Shown here piece by piece: positions 1 through 6,478 of a DNA stretch of 6,726 nucleotides (the stretch's first letter is position 1; each line of letters begins with the position of its first letter). The DNA comes from an uncultured Oscillospiraceae bacterium (GTDB taxonomy: Bacteria; Bacillota; Clostridia; Oscillospirales; Acutalibacteraceae): assembly GCA_900555545.1 (NCBI GenBank), contig USLQ01000059.1, positions 1 to 6,726 on the forward strand, in the 5' to 3' direction. The position numbers were made by a program, and so were the translations under genes. The notes beneath the pieces are model-generated. The model was given only the letters and a program-made list of their open reading frames with translations, was not told the DNA's origin and did not search any database.

Positions 1-1
1 C

Positions 2-331
2 ACGCCGTTTTCCGCCGTGGAGCCCTACCTGAATCGCCTGGATCTGGTGACGGTCATGACGGTAGACGCCGGCTTTGCCGGACAGGCCTTTTTACCGGAA
101 ATGCTGCCTAAAATTCGTCAGGTATCGCAATGGAAACGCCGCAACGGGCAGAATTATCTGGTACAGGCGGACGGTGCAGTGAATAAAAATACGTACCGCG
201 CCCTGTTCCAAAGCGGCGTGGACAGCTACGTGCTGGGTAGCAGCGGACTGTTTGGGCTCAGCGGCGATCTGCCGGCGGCCTGTGAACAGATGAAGGCGGA
301 GTTCGCCGCGGCCACGCGGGAAGAGGGGTGA
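2..331 (+). CDS. alsE: D-allulose-6-phosphate 3-epimerase / ribulose-phosphate 3-epimerase family, 5' truncated by window edge
   Basis: This is the C-terminal 109 residues of a TIM-barrel epimerase; the reading frame is open from base 2 and the true start lies upstream of the window. The family moves the C3 hydroxyl of a ketose phosphate: allulose-6-P to fructose-6-P (AlsE) or ribulose-5-P to xylulose-5-P (Rpe). Seen here: the VTVMTVDAGFAGQAF strand-loop, whose Asp (codon 65-67) is the usual metal ligand and general acid/base, followed by the phosphate-side QADG segment (Asp codon 170-172, second catalytic Asp) and the GSSGLFG phosphate-binding loop near the C-terminus. The GFAGQ-F-PEML wording and the SGLF ending are closer to AlsE as I recall it than to housekeeping Rpe, which usually reads DPGFGGQ. 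It ends 7 nt before an AlsK-like kinase, which supports the allulose-phosphate role. A pentose-phosphate role remains possible. Confidence 0.85.
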   Translation, partial: TPFSAVEPYLNRLDLVTVMTVDAGFAGQAFLPEMLPKIRQVSQWKRRNGQNYLVQADGAVNKNTYRALFQSGVDSYVLGSSGLFGLSGDLPAACEQMKAEFAAATREEG

Positions 332-338
332 ACCGGAT

Positions 339-1265
339 ATGGAAAAAGAAAAGGCCTGTATCGGCGTAGATGTGGGCGGAACGTATATCCGCGTCGGGAT
401 TTTGAAGGGGAGCGATACGCCTCTCTGCTTTGAAAAGATCCCGCAGGGAAGCGTATTCAAGGGGCGATGTCCGCCCAAACAGCTCAGCGCATTTTTGCGC
501 GACTATATGCACCGCAACGGCCTGACGGCAGAAAATACCGGCGCCTGCGCGGTGGGGATGCCCTCCTCGATCGATCAGAGCAAGCGCAGGGTGCTGTCCA
601 CACCCAATATCCCCGCCTTTGAAAATGTCGATCTGGCCGACCTGCTGGAACGCCAACTGGAGATTCCTGTGTTCCTGGATCGGGACGTAAATATGATTTA
701 CCGCCACGACCGTCTGCTGCTGAAGCTGCCGCGCAAGGGGATCGGAATCGGCTGCTATTTCGGGACCGGGATCGGGAACGTGGTGGAGGTGGACGGCAAA
801 CTCCTCGCCGGTAAAAACGGCGTGGCGTGCGAGCTCGGGCATGTTCCCGTCATGGGACGGCACGAGCTGTGCGGCTGTGGGAATCCGGGCTGCTATGAAA
901 ATTATGCCTCCGGCCGATATATCACCCGCCTGTGTAAAGAGCGGTATCCTGGGGAATCTGTATATGAGGTGCTCACCCGGCGGCGGGAGGATGCGTGCAT
1001 TCAGGAGTTTATTGACAATATCGCCGTGGTGATCGCCACGGAAATCAATATTTTTGATCCGCACTATGTCATTCTGGGCGGCGGCGTACTGATTTCACGC
1101 GGGTTTCCCCAGCAGGCACTGATCGAGGCGCTGCACGGGCATGTCCGCAAGCCGTATCCCGATCAGGGGCTGACCGTCTACTTTTCCAAAAACGCCGACG
1201 AGAGCGGCGTGATCGGAGCGGCGCTCTATGCTCGCTCCCAGCTGAAAGGAGGAGAGAAAGCATGA
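339..1265 (+). CDS. alsK: ROK-family sugar kinase, probable D-allose kinase
   Basis: This is a cytoplasmic ATP-dependent hexokinase of the ROK family, 308 aa, full length for the family. Visible motifs are the phosphate-binding DVGGT (residues 11-15), the STPN segment, and RDVN with probable catalytic Asp116. The ROK zinc site follows: His168 in ELGH, then C178-G-C180-G-N-P-G-C185. A C-terminal INIFDPHYVILGGGV block contributes to the nucleotide site. STPN, RDVN rather than the commoner NDxN, and GNPGCYEN all resemble E. coli AlsK as I remember it, so allose is the favoured substrate; other hexoses or an N-acetylated amino sugar cannot be excluded. The ATG at 339 is preceded by an AGAGGGG ribosome site 10 nt upstream and lies 7 nt after the epimerase stop. 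The stop overlaps the next start in an ATGA, implying coupled translation with the isomerase. Confidence 0.85.
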   Translation: MEKEKACIGVDVGGTYIRVGILKGSDTPLCFEKIPQGSVFKGRCPPKQLSAFLRDYMHRNGLTAENTGACAVGMPSSIDQSKRRVLSTPNIPAFENVDLADLLERQLEIPVFLDRDVNMIYRHDRLLLKLPRKGIGIGCYFGTGIGNVVEVDGKLLAGKNGVACELGHVPVMGRHELCGCGNPGCYENYASGRYITRLCKERYPGESVYEVLTRRREDACIQEFIDNIAVVIATEINIFDPHYVILGGGVLISRGFPQQALIEALHGHVRKPYPDQGLTVYFSKNADESGVIGAALYARSQLKGGEKA

Positions 1266-1726
1266 TCGCACTGGCCAGTGACCATGTCGGCCTCGCACTG
1301 AAACAGGCGCTTTTGGAGTACCTGGAGCAGGAGGGCGTCCCGTGCCGCGACTACGGGACCTTTGATACGCAGCGCTGTCACTATCCGGAATACGCGCTGG
1401 CGGCCGCAAAGGCGGTATCCGGTGGGGAATGCCGGGCAGGAATCCTCTGCTGCGGGACAGGCGTCGGCATGGCGATCGCCGCCAACAAGGTTCGTTCGAT
1501 CCGATGTGTCGTCTGCAGCGACTGCTATTCGGCGGTGCTCTCCCGGCAGCACAATGATACCAATATGCTTGCGCTGGGCAGCCAGGTAGTCGGCCCGGGC
1601 CTTGCCAAGCGGATTGTGGAGAGCTGGCTGTCCGCTGAATTCGAGGGGGGCAGACATCAGATCCGCCTCGATCAGATCCGGGCCATCGAAGTGGGCGGAG
1701 AGATTCCTCCGATAGAAGGGAGATGA
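1262..1726 (+). CDS. rpiB: Ribose-5-phosphate isomerase B / allose-6-phosphate isomerase
   Basis: This is a RpiB/LacAB-family aldose-ketose isomerase of 154 aa, about the usual RpiB length. It interconverts ribose-5-P with ribulose-5-P and, in the allose pathway, allose-6-P with allulose-6-P. Active-site residues are intact: Asp7-His8 (SDHVG), Tyr41, Cys64-Gly-Thr66-Gly (catalytic base Cys plus the anion-hole loop), His97 in SRQHNDTN, and Arg131-His132 with Arg135 in EGGRHQIR. These sit at a constant offset of two from E. coli Cys66, His99, Arg133, His134 and Arg137 as I recall that sequence. AAAGGAGG (1245-1252) lies 9 nt before the ATG, which overlaps the kinase stop by 4 nt. Neighbouring AlsK- and AlsE-like genes argue for the allose-6-P role (AlsI); pentose isomerisation is likely a parallel activity. 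Confidence 0.92.
   Translation: MIALASDHVGLALKQALLEYLEQEGVPCRDYGTFDTQRCHYPEYALAAAKAVSGGECRAGILCCGTGVGMAIAANKVRSIRCVVCSDCYSAVLSRQHNDTNMLALGSQVVGPGLAKRIVESWLSAEFEGGRHQIRLDQIRAIEVGGEIPPIEGR
1716..1722 (+). promoter_or_regulatory. Ribosome-binding site with ambiguous start downstream
   Basis: AAGGGAG directly abuts the ATG at 1723 (no spacer) but stands 9 nt before an in-frame GTG at 1732. The ATG overlaps the isomerase stop as ATGA, a coupling arrangement also seen at 1262 and 5327, while the GTG has the better-spaced Shine-Dalgarno. Either start leaves the ATPase domain unaffected. Confidence 0.5.
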
Positions 1727-3318
1727 GGACCGTGTCGGAAGTACTGCTGTCCATGGAGCACATTACCAAGGTATATCCAAACGGCTTCATCGCCAATAAG
1801 GACGTGTCCCTCTCCGTGCGCCGGGGCGAGATCCATGCCCTATCCGGGGAGAACGGAGCGGGAAAGAGCACGCTGATGAAGGTCCTCTTCGGGGAGGAGC
1901 AGGCGGAGGAGGGCAGGATCCTTTTCAAGGGGAAGGAGATCCGGCCGGAGAATTCAATCTCCGCCATCAAGATGGGCATCGGAATGGTGCACCAGCACTT
2001 CATGCTTGTGCCATCCCTGACGGTGGCGGAGAACATCGTCCTCGGGATGGAGCCCGGGCGGCTGGGATGCCTGAACCGCCGTGAGGCGATGCGCATGGCA
2101 CAGGAGATCACGGAGAAATACAAGTTCCAGATCGATCCCAAGGAGCGCGTGGAAAATCTGGCCGTGGGCGATAAACAGAAGGTGGAAATCCTCAAAGCGT
2201 TGATCCGCGGCGCTGAACTCCTGATCCTGGATGAGCCGACTGCTGTGCTGACGCCGCAGGAGACGGAGGAGCTCTTCGTTCAGATGGAGCACCTGCGGGA
2301 AAAGGGCCATACGCTGATCTTCATCTCCCACAAGCTGCGCGAAATCAAGCAGATCTGTGATCGGATCACTGTGCTGCGCGCTGGGAAAACCGTGGGCGTG
2401 GCCAATGTGGCCGATCTCTCAGAGGCCGAGATCTCACGGATGATGGTCGGCAGGGATGTGATGCTCCAAATTACCAAGAAAAAATCCAAACCGGGAAAAA
2501 CCGTTTTACAGGTACGGGATCTGAACCTGTCCGGACGCCCCGACGGGAAGACGGTATCATTCGATATCCGGGCTGGGGAAATTCTCGGGATTGCCGGTGT
2601 GGAGGGCAACGGACAGAAGGAGCTGGCGGACTATATCTCCGGTATGCAGCCATATACGCAGGGATCCATCCGCCTGAATGGGCGAGAAATCCGCGGCCTG
2701 TCCGTGCGGAAGATCCGGGAGCTCGGGCTCTCGCATATTTCGGAGGACCGGATGTCCTACGGATGCTCCGCAGAGGCGAATGTGGAGGAAAATCTTTTCT
2801 CCACATCTATCTATCGGAAACGATATTCAAAGGGCCTGCTCCTGCGCAAAAAACTGCTTGATGAGGAGAGCGACCGGCTGATCCAGGAGTACCGCATCAA
2901 GTGCAGCGAAAAACGGGAACCCATCCGCATGCTCTCGGGCGGCAATATCCAAAAGGTAGTGGTGGCCCGAGAGTTCAGCGGGGATATCTCCCTGATTCTG
3001 GCAAACCAGCCCACCCGGGGGATTGACGTGGGCGCTACGGAGTTTATCCGAAACAGGCTGATCTCCCTGCGCGATCAGGGGGTGGCGGTGCTGCTGATCT
3101 CCGCCGACCTCAACGAGGTACTGGAGGTATCCGACGGCATTCTGGTGCTCAGCGGACATGCAGTCAGCGCATATTTCCCGGATGCATCCCAGGTGCGGGA
3201 GGATGAACTGGGCGAGTATATGCTGGGGATCCGCCAGATGGATGTGCAGCAGATTGGAGGTGTTGTCTATGAAAACGGGACAGGAGAGGCATCGGCTGCC
3301 GACAAACCGGCAGATTGA
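1723..3318 (+). CDS. BMP/nucleoside-type ABC importer, tandem ATP-binding protein (YufO/NupA-like)
   Basis: This 531-aa protein has two ABC domains in one chain and energises import from the cytoplasmic face; it belongs to the family that includes B. subtilis YufO/NupA and RbsA/MglA-like ATPases. Domain 1 carries Walker A GENGAGKST (42-50), a variant signature LAVGDKQKVEI (146-156) and Walker B LILDEPTAVLTP (Asp170-Glu171). Domain 2 has a degenerate Walker A GVEGNGQKEL (292-301), a good signature LSGGNIQK (404-411) and a Walker B in which DEP is replaced by NQP (428-430, NQPTRGIDVG). One competent and one degenerate ATP site is normal for this family. The ATG overlaps the isomerase stop by 4 nt; an in-frame GTG at 1732 is an alternative start with better ribosome-site spacing. 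The last 16 residues overlap the downstream permease gene. The permeases and BMP lipoprotein follow directly. Confidence 0.93.
   Translation: MRTVSEVLLSMEHITKVYPNGFIANKDVSLSVRRGEIHALSGENGAGKSTLMKVLFGEEQAEEGRILFKGKEIRPENSISAIKMGIGMVHQHFMLVPSLTVAENIVLGMEPGRLGCLNRREAMRMAQEITEKYKFQIDPKERVENLAVGDKQKVEILKALIRGAELLILDEPTAVLTPQETEELFVQMEHLREKGHTLIFISHKLREIKQICDRITVLRAGKTVGVANVADLSEAEISRMMVGRDVMLQITKKKSKPGKTVLQVRDLNLSGRPDGKTVSFDIRAGEILGIAGVEGNGQKELADYISGMQPYTQGSIRLNGREIRGLSVRKIRELGLSHISEDRMSYGCSAEANVEENLFSTSIYRKRYSKGLLLRKKLLDEESDRLIQEYRIKCSEKREPIRMLSGGNIQKVVVAREFSGDISLILANQPTRGIDVGATEFIRNRLISLRDQGVAVLLISADLNEVLEVSDGILVLSGHAVSAYFPDASQVREDELGEYMLGIRQMDVQQIGGVVYENGTGEASAADKPAD
3254..3260 (+). promoter_or_regulatory. 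Ribosome-binding site fixing the first permease start
   Basis: TTGGAGG lies inside the ATPase gene and 8 nt before the ATG at 3269. It selects this start over an in-frame ATG at 3158, whose extra residues are polar, unlike a permease N-terminus, and would lie wholly inside the ATPase gene. Confidence 0.8.
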
Positions 3319-4384
3319 AAACCGCTTTACACTGATCCGTACGCTGGTAGCAGTTGGGATTGCACTGATCTGCTGTCTGGCGCTGATCCTGCTCGTGAGC
3401 GAGGAGCCGCTTCAGGCCTTTGTCGCCTTTCTGACCGGGCCGTTGGATCCGCCCAAAAATTTGGCCACCGTCCTTCAGACGGCGGCGCCGCTGATCTTTT
3501 CCGGCCTGGCGGTGAGTATCATGTTCAGCTGTAATCAGTTCAACCTCGCAGGGGAGGGTGCGTTTTTCCTTGGCGGACTGGCGGGCAGCGCGGTGGCGGT
3601 CAAGCTGGTACTCCCCTACGTCGTGCATCCGATCGTCGCACTGCTGGCCGGCGGATTGGTGGGCGGTGTTGTCTGCGCCATTCCGGGCCTGCTCAAGGTC
3701 AAGCTCGGCGCGACGGAGGTCGTCTCCTCCCTGATGCTCAACTATGTAATGCTCTATCTGGGGGTCTATATTCTCAATTACTTCCTGCTCGATCCGGCAG
3801 CGGGGTTCCCGGCCACGGAGCGCCTGCCTGACACCGCACGGTTGGAGACGCTGATCCCCAAAACCAATTTCCATATCGGGATCATTCTCTCCTTTGTGCT
3901 GTGCGTAGTGATGTACTTTTTCCTCTACCGCAGCAAGTATGGGTACTCGATCCGCATGGTGGGGCAGAATGAGAACTTTGCCCGCTACTCCGGGATCAAT
4001 GTGGGCGCGACGATCATGATGGCGCAGCTGATCGGCGGAATTCTCGCCGGCGTCGGCGGAGCCAGTGAAGTGCTGGGTGGGTATACGCGCTTCCAGTGGG
4101 TCGCGCTGCCGGGCTATGGATTTGACGGCGTCATTGTGGCCATTCTGGCTGGAAACAACCCGCTTCTTGTACCGGTAGGCGCCGTATTTCTGGCGTATCT
4201 GCGCGTGGGAGCGGACATCATGTCCCGCCGCAGCGACGTAGCGACCGAGGTGCTGGCGGTGGTGCAGGGTGCCATCATCCTGCTCGTGGCGGCCAAGCTG
4301 TTCCTGCAACACATCAAGCACAAATACATTGTGGCTAACGCGACGCGGCTGGAGGCCGTGAAAGGAGGGGCAGATCATGAATGA
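3269..4384 (+). CDS. BMP/nucleoside-type ABC importer, permease 1 (YufP/NupB-like)
   Basis: This is an integral membrane permease of 371 aa from the branched-chain amino acid/ribose-type (BPD_transp_2) superfamily, forming half of the transmembrane channel. A short basic N-terminus precedes a first hydrophobic helix (about residues 22-42). Next come the conserved NQFNLAGEG turn (89-97), a run of glycine-rich helices, the LGATEVVSSLMLNYV segment typical of YufP proteins, and a cytoplasmic coupling loop GYSIRMVGQNEN (225-236) with F-A-R-Y-S-G-I after it. The C-terminal part holds the GxxxG-rich helices GGILAGVGGASE and GYGFDGVIVAILA. Family members usually read NIGAEG where this one has NLAGEG. 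The start at 3269 is chosen from the TTGGAGG site and overlaps the ATPase gene by 50 nt. The stop overlaps the next permease start by 8 nt, consistent with coupled expression of the two channel halves. Confidence 0.92.
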   Translation: MKTGQERHRLPTNRQIENRFTLIRTLVAVGIALICCLALILLVSEEPLQAFVAFLTGPLDPPKNLATVLQTAAPLIFSGLAVSIMFSCNQFNLAGEGAFFLGGLAGSAVAVKLVLPYVVHPIVALLAGGLVGGVVCAIPGLLKVKLGATEVVSSLMLNYVMLYLGVYILNYFLLDPAAGFPATERLPDTARLETLIPKTNFHIGIILSFVLCVVMYFFLYRSKYGYSIRMVGQNENFARYSGINVGATIMMAQLIGGILAGVGGASEVLGGYTRFQWVALPGYGFDGVIVAILAGNNPLLVPVGAVFLAYLRVGADIMSRRSDVATEVLAVVQGAIILLVAAKLFLQHIKHKYIVANATRLEAVKGGADHE

Positions 4385-5330
4385 GATACTCAGTTCCATT
4401 TTCTCGACTGATTTTGTCTACTCCTCCCTGCGGCTGACAACCCCTGTACTGTTCGCCGCGCTCGCGAGCCTGATCGCGGATCGCGCAGGAATCATCAATA
4501 TCGGTCTGGAGGGGATCATGCTCTTCTCCGCGCTGACCGGCGTGATCGGCAGTGCCTATAGCCAGAGCCTGCTTGTCGGCCTGCTGTGTGCTGTGGGGAC
4601 GGGACTCTTGATCGCATTTATCATGGCGTACTTCTCCCTGACACTGCATGCGGATATCACGCTGGCCGGGGTAGCCGTGAATCTGGTGGCTACAGGCGGA
4701 ACAGTATTCGTGCTCTACTCCATCTGCGGCGATAAGGGCGTCTCCACCTCCCTGAACAGTCTGGTATTCCCCACGGTGGACATCCCTCTGCTCAAGGATA
4801 TCCCGGTGCTGGGGAACATCCTGTCCGGGCATAATGTGCTCACATATGTCTCCCTGATCATGGTGGTCGCGGTGTGGTTTTTTATGGAGAAGAGCAAGCT
4901 CGGGCTGCGGATCCGTGCGGTCGGGGAGAATGAGAACGCGGCTAAGAGCGTCGGCATTAGCGTGGTGCGCATCCGCTATCTGGCCCTGATGCTCAGCGGC
5001 GTACTCGCCTCCTTGGGCGGGGCGTTTCTCTCCATGGGAATGCTGACCTATTTTTCCAAAAACATGAGCGCTGGCCGCGGCTTTATCGCCCTGGCAGCGG
5101 AAGCGCTCGGACATGGCGGCGCAGTGGGGACGTTTTTGGCCTCCCTGGTATTCGGCAGTGCGGAGGCGCTGTCTGTCTCCCTGCAGGGGGTGGGTCTTCC
5201 GCCCCAGTTTGTTCAGATGGTGCCCTATGTCACCACGATATTGGGGCTGGTCATCTATTCGGCATTGCGAAAAAAGCAGCAAAAAAGTCTGCATCAATTA
5301 TTTAAAAAAAGGAAGAGAGGTTTACAATGA
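4377..5330 (+). CDS. BMP/nucleoside-type ABC importer, permease 2 (YufQ/NupC-like)
   Basis: This is the second channel-forming permease, 317 aa, in the same superfamily as its neighbour but shorter, as YufQ is relative to YufP. The hallmark IADRAGIINIGLEGIM motif spans residues 33-48. The cytoplasmic coupling loop LGLRIRAVGENENAAKSVGI lies around 175-194, next to an LSGVLASLGGAFLSMG helix. GRGFIALAAEALGHG is the family's late signature. The tail is lysine/arginine-rich (KKQQKSLHQLFKKRKR), as expected for a cytoplasmic C-terminus. A strong AAAGGAGGGG (4361-4370) sits 6 nt before the ATG, inside the end of permease 1. The stop codon overlaps the lipoprotein ATG by 4 nt. With the two-domain ATPase this makes one complete heterodimeric importer. 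Confidence 0.93.
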   Translation: MNEILSSIFSTDFVYSSLRLTTPVLFAALASLIADRAGIINIGLEGIMLFSALTGVIGSAYSQSLLVGLLCAVGTGLLIAFIMAYFSLTLHADITLAGVAVNLVATGGTVFVLYSICGDKGVSTSLNSLVFPTVDIPLLKDIPVLGNILSGHNVLTYVSLIMVVAVWFFMEKSKLGLRIRAVGENENAAKSVGISVVRIRYLALMLSGVLASLGGAFLSMGMLTYFSKNMSAGRGFIALAAEALGHGGAVGTFLASLVFGSAEALSVSLQGVGLPPQFVQMVPYVTTILGLVIYSALRKKQQKSLHQLFKKRKRGLQ

Positions 5331-6427
5331 AAAAGTTAGTGGCGCTGCTGTTGGCAGCAGGAATGGTTCTGGTGGCTTTTGCGGGATGCACAAAGGAGGA
5401 GCCGAACACGGGCGGGACATCCGGCTCGGATGACAAGGTGAAGATTGTCCTTCTGATTAACGGTACGCTCGGGGACAAGTCCTTCTTTGACTCGGCGAAA
5501 AACGGCATGGATCTGATTCAGGAAAAGTACGGCGACCGCGTGGAGACGCAGACGGTGGAAATGTCCTACGACGCGACAAAGTGGACACCCGCACTCATCG
5601 AATTCTCTGAGGATGAGGAGACGGACATCATCATCAGCGGAACGTGGCAGATGGTCGACCGCGTGATCGAGGTGGCGCCGGATTATCCAGATAAAAAGTA
5701 CATTGTGTACGATGCGGAAGTCGATTACTCCGGCGGACAGTACCAGAATGTCTACTCCATCATGTATAAGCAGAATGAGGCTGCCTTCCTCGCGGGCGCG
5801 GCATCAGCTCTCGCATCCAAGACAAACATGTTCGGGTTCGTCGGCGGCATGGATAACGTGACGATCAACGATTTCCTTGTCGGACTAATCAGCGGTGCGC
5901 AGTACGTCAAGCCGGAGATGAAGTTCACCTCCGCCTATATTGGAAACTTTGACGATGCGGTCAAGGCCAAGGAAATCACCCTCTCGCAGATCAACAATCA
6001 AAACGCGGATGTGGTCTACGGCTGCGCCGGGCAGGCGGGACTTGGCTCCATCGAGGCCGCGGCTGAAAAGGGCGTATATGCGCTGGGCGGCGACGCAGAT
6101 CAGGCGATGGCCTTCAAGGGCGTGGACGACGCAAAAGCAGAGTGCATTATCACCTCCATCCTCAAGCGTGTGGACAACTCCCTGCTCAAGGCCGTTACCG
6201 AGAGTATGGAGGGCACGCTCCAGTGGGGCTCCTCGGGTTCCTTCGGTCTGGCGGATGAATCTGTCGGTCTGGCGAAAAACGAGTACTATGAGCGTATCCT
6301 GACGCAGGAACAGCGGGATCAGATTGACGAGATTGAGCAGAAGATCATCGCCGGAGAGATCACTGTACCCACCGCCTTCGGCATGGATACGCAGGAGATT
6401 CAGGCCTTTGTGGATGCCGCCAAGTAG
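5327..6427 (+). CDS. BMP-family (PnrA/YufN-like) substrate-binding lipoprotein
   Basis: This 366-aa extracellular substrate-binding protein is anchored by a lipid. Residues 1-20 form a signal peptide (KK then a hydrophobic core), ending in the lipobox F-A-G-Cys21. A Gly/Ser/Asp-rich linker leads to the BMP domain from about residue 37. Family landmarks are NGTLGDKSFFDSA (45-57), SYDATKWTPAL, an ADVVYGCAGQAGLG segment (227-240), GFVGGMDN (170-177) and the GGDADQ loop (254-259) that lines the ligand cleft. Known BMP proteins bind purine nucleosides (PnrA, YufN) and, in Treponema RfuA, riboflavin; the ligand here is not determined. GGAAGAGAGG (5311-5320) lies 6 nt before the ATG, which overlaps the permease stop by 4 nt. 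The gene sits last in the transporter block, whereas BMP proteins are commonly encoded before the ATPase. Confidence 0.94.
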   Translation: MKKLVALLLAAGMVLVAFAGCTKEEPNTGGTSGSDDKVKIVLLINGTLGDKSFFDSAKNGMDLIQEKYGDRVETQTVEMSYDATKWTPALIEFSEDEETDIIISGTWQMVDRVIEVAPDYPDKKYIVYDAEVDYSGGQYQNVYSIMYKQNEAAFLAGAASALASKTNMFGFVGGMDNVTINDFLVGLISGAQYVKPEMKFTSAYIGNFDDAVKAKEITLSQINNQNADVVYGCAGQAGLGSIEAAAEKGVYALGGDADQAMAFKGVDDAKAECIITSILKRVDNSLLKAVTESMEGTLQWGSSGSFGLADESVGLAKNEYYERILTQEQRDQIDEIEQKIIAGEITVPTAFGMDTQEIQAFVDAAK

Positions 6428-6464
6428 CTTGTGCGGCGCCACAGTTTGAAACTATGTATCAGTA

Positions 6465-6476
6465 GGGAGGCGGAGG
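6465..6476 (+). promoter_or_regulatory. Double ribosome-binding site in the only sizeable gap
   Basis: Two consecutive purine-rich cores, GGGAGG (6465-6470) and CGGAGG (6471-6476), precede the ATG at 6479. The first has an ideal 8-nt spacing and the second only 2 nt. The 51-nt gap (6428-6478) otherwise shows no T-tract terminator and no clear promoter, so read-through from the lipoprotein gene is expected. Confidence 0.6.
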
Positions 6477-6478
6477 CT

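Noticed and set aside
258..1064. Antisense open frame (268 codons, minus strand) across the kinase
   Set aside because: No domain signature; the overlapping ROK kinase has its full motif set.
2578..3037. Missing Walker A lysine and DEP-to-NQP change in the second ATPase domain
   Set aside because: It looks like a damaged ATPase, but one degenerate site with an intact LSGGN signature is the normal state in this family of tandem importer ATPases.
3158..3268. Upstream extension of the permease frame to an ATG at 3158
   Set aside because: It lies entirely within the ATPase coding sequence, encodes an uncharacteristic Cys/Met/Trp/Arg-rich stretch, and lacks a good ribosome site; TTGGAGG before 3269 fits better.
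3164..4399. Long antisense open frame (411 codons, minus strand) opposite permease 1
   Set aside because: The translation is rich in His/Gln/Arg with no recognisable domain and mirrors the permease codon pattern. The sense strand encodes a clear conserved permease with its own ribosome site.
4335..5297. Antisense open frame (320 codons, minus strand) opposite permease 2
   Set aside because: Same low-complexity His/Gln/Arg-rich composition typical of shadow frames in GC-rich DNA; no motif, and it conflicts with a well-supported permease.
6443..6453. AGTTT-G-AAACT inverted repeat after the lipoprotein gene, considered as terminator or operator
   Set aside because: The arms are only 5 bp of mostly A/T with a one-base centre and no following T-tract, so it cannot form a stable hairpin; a chance match is as likely.
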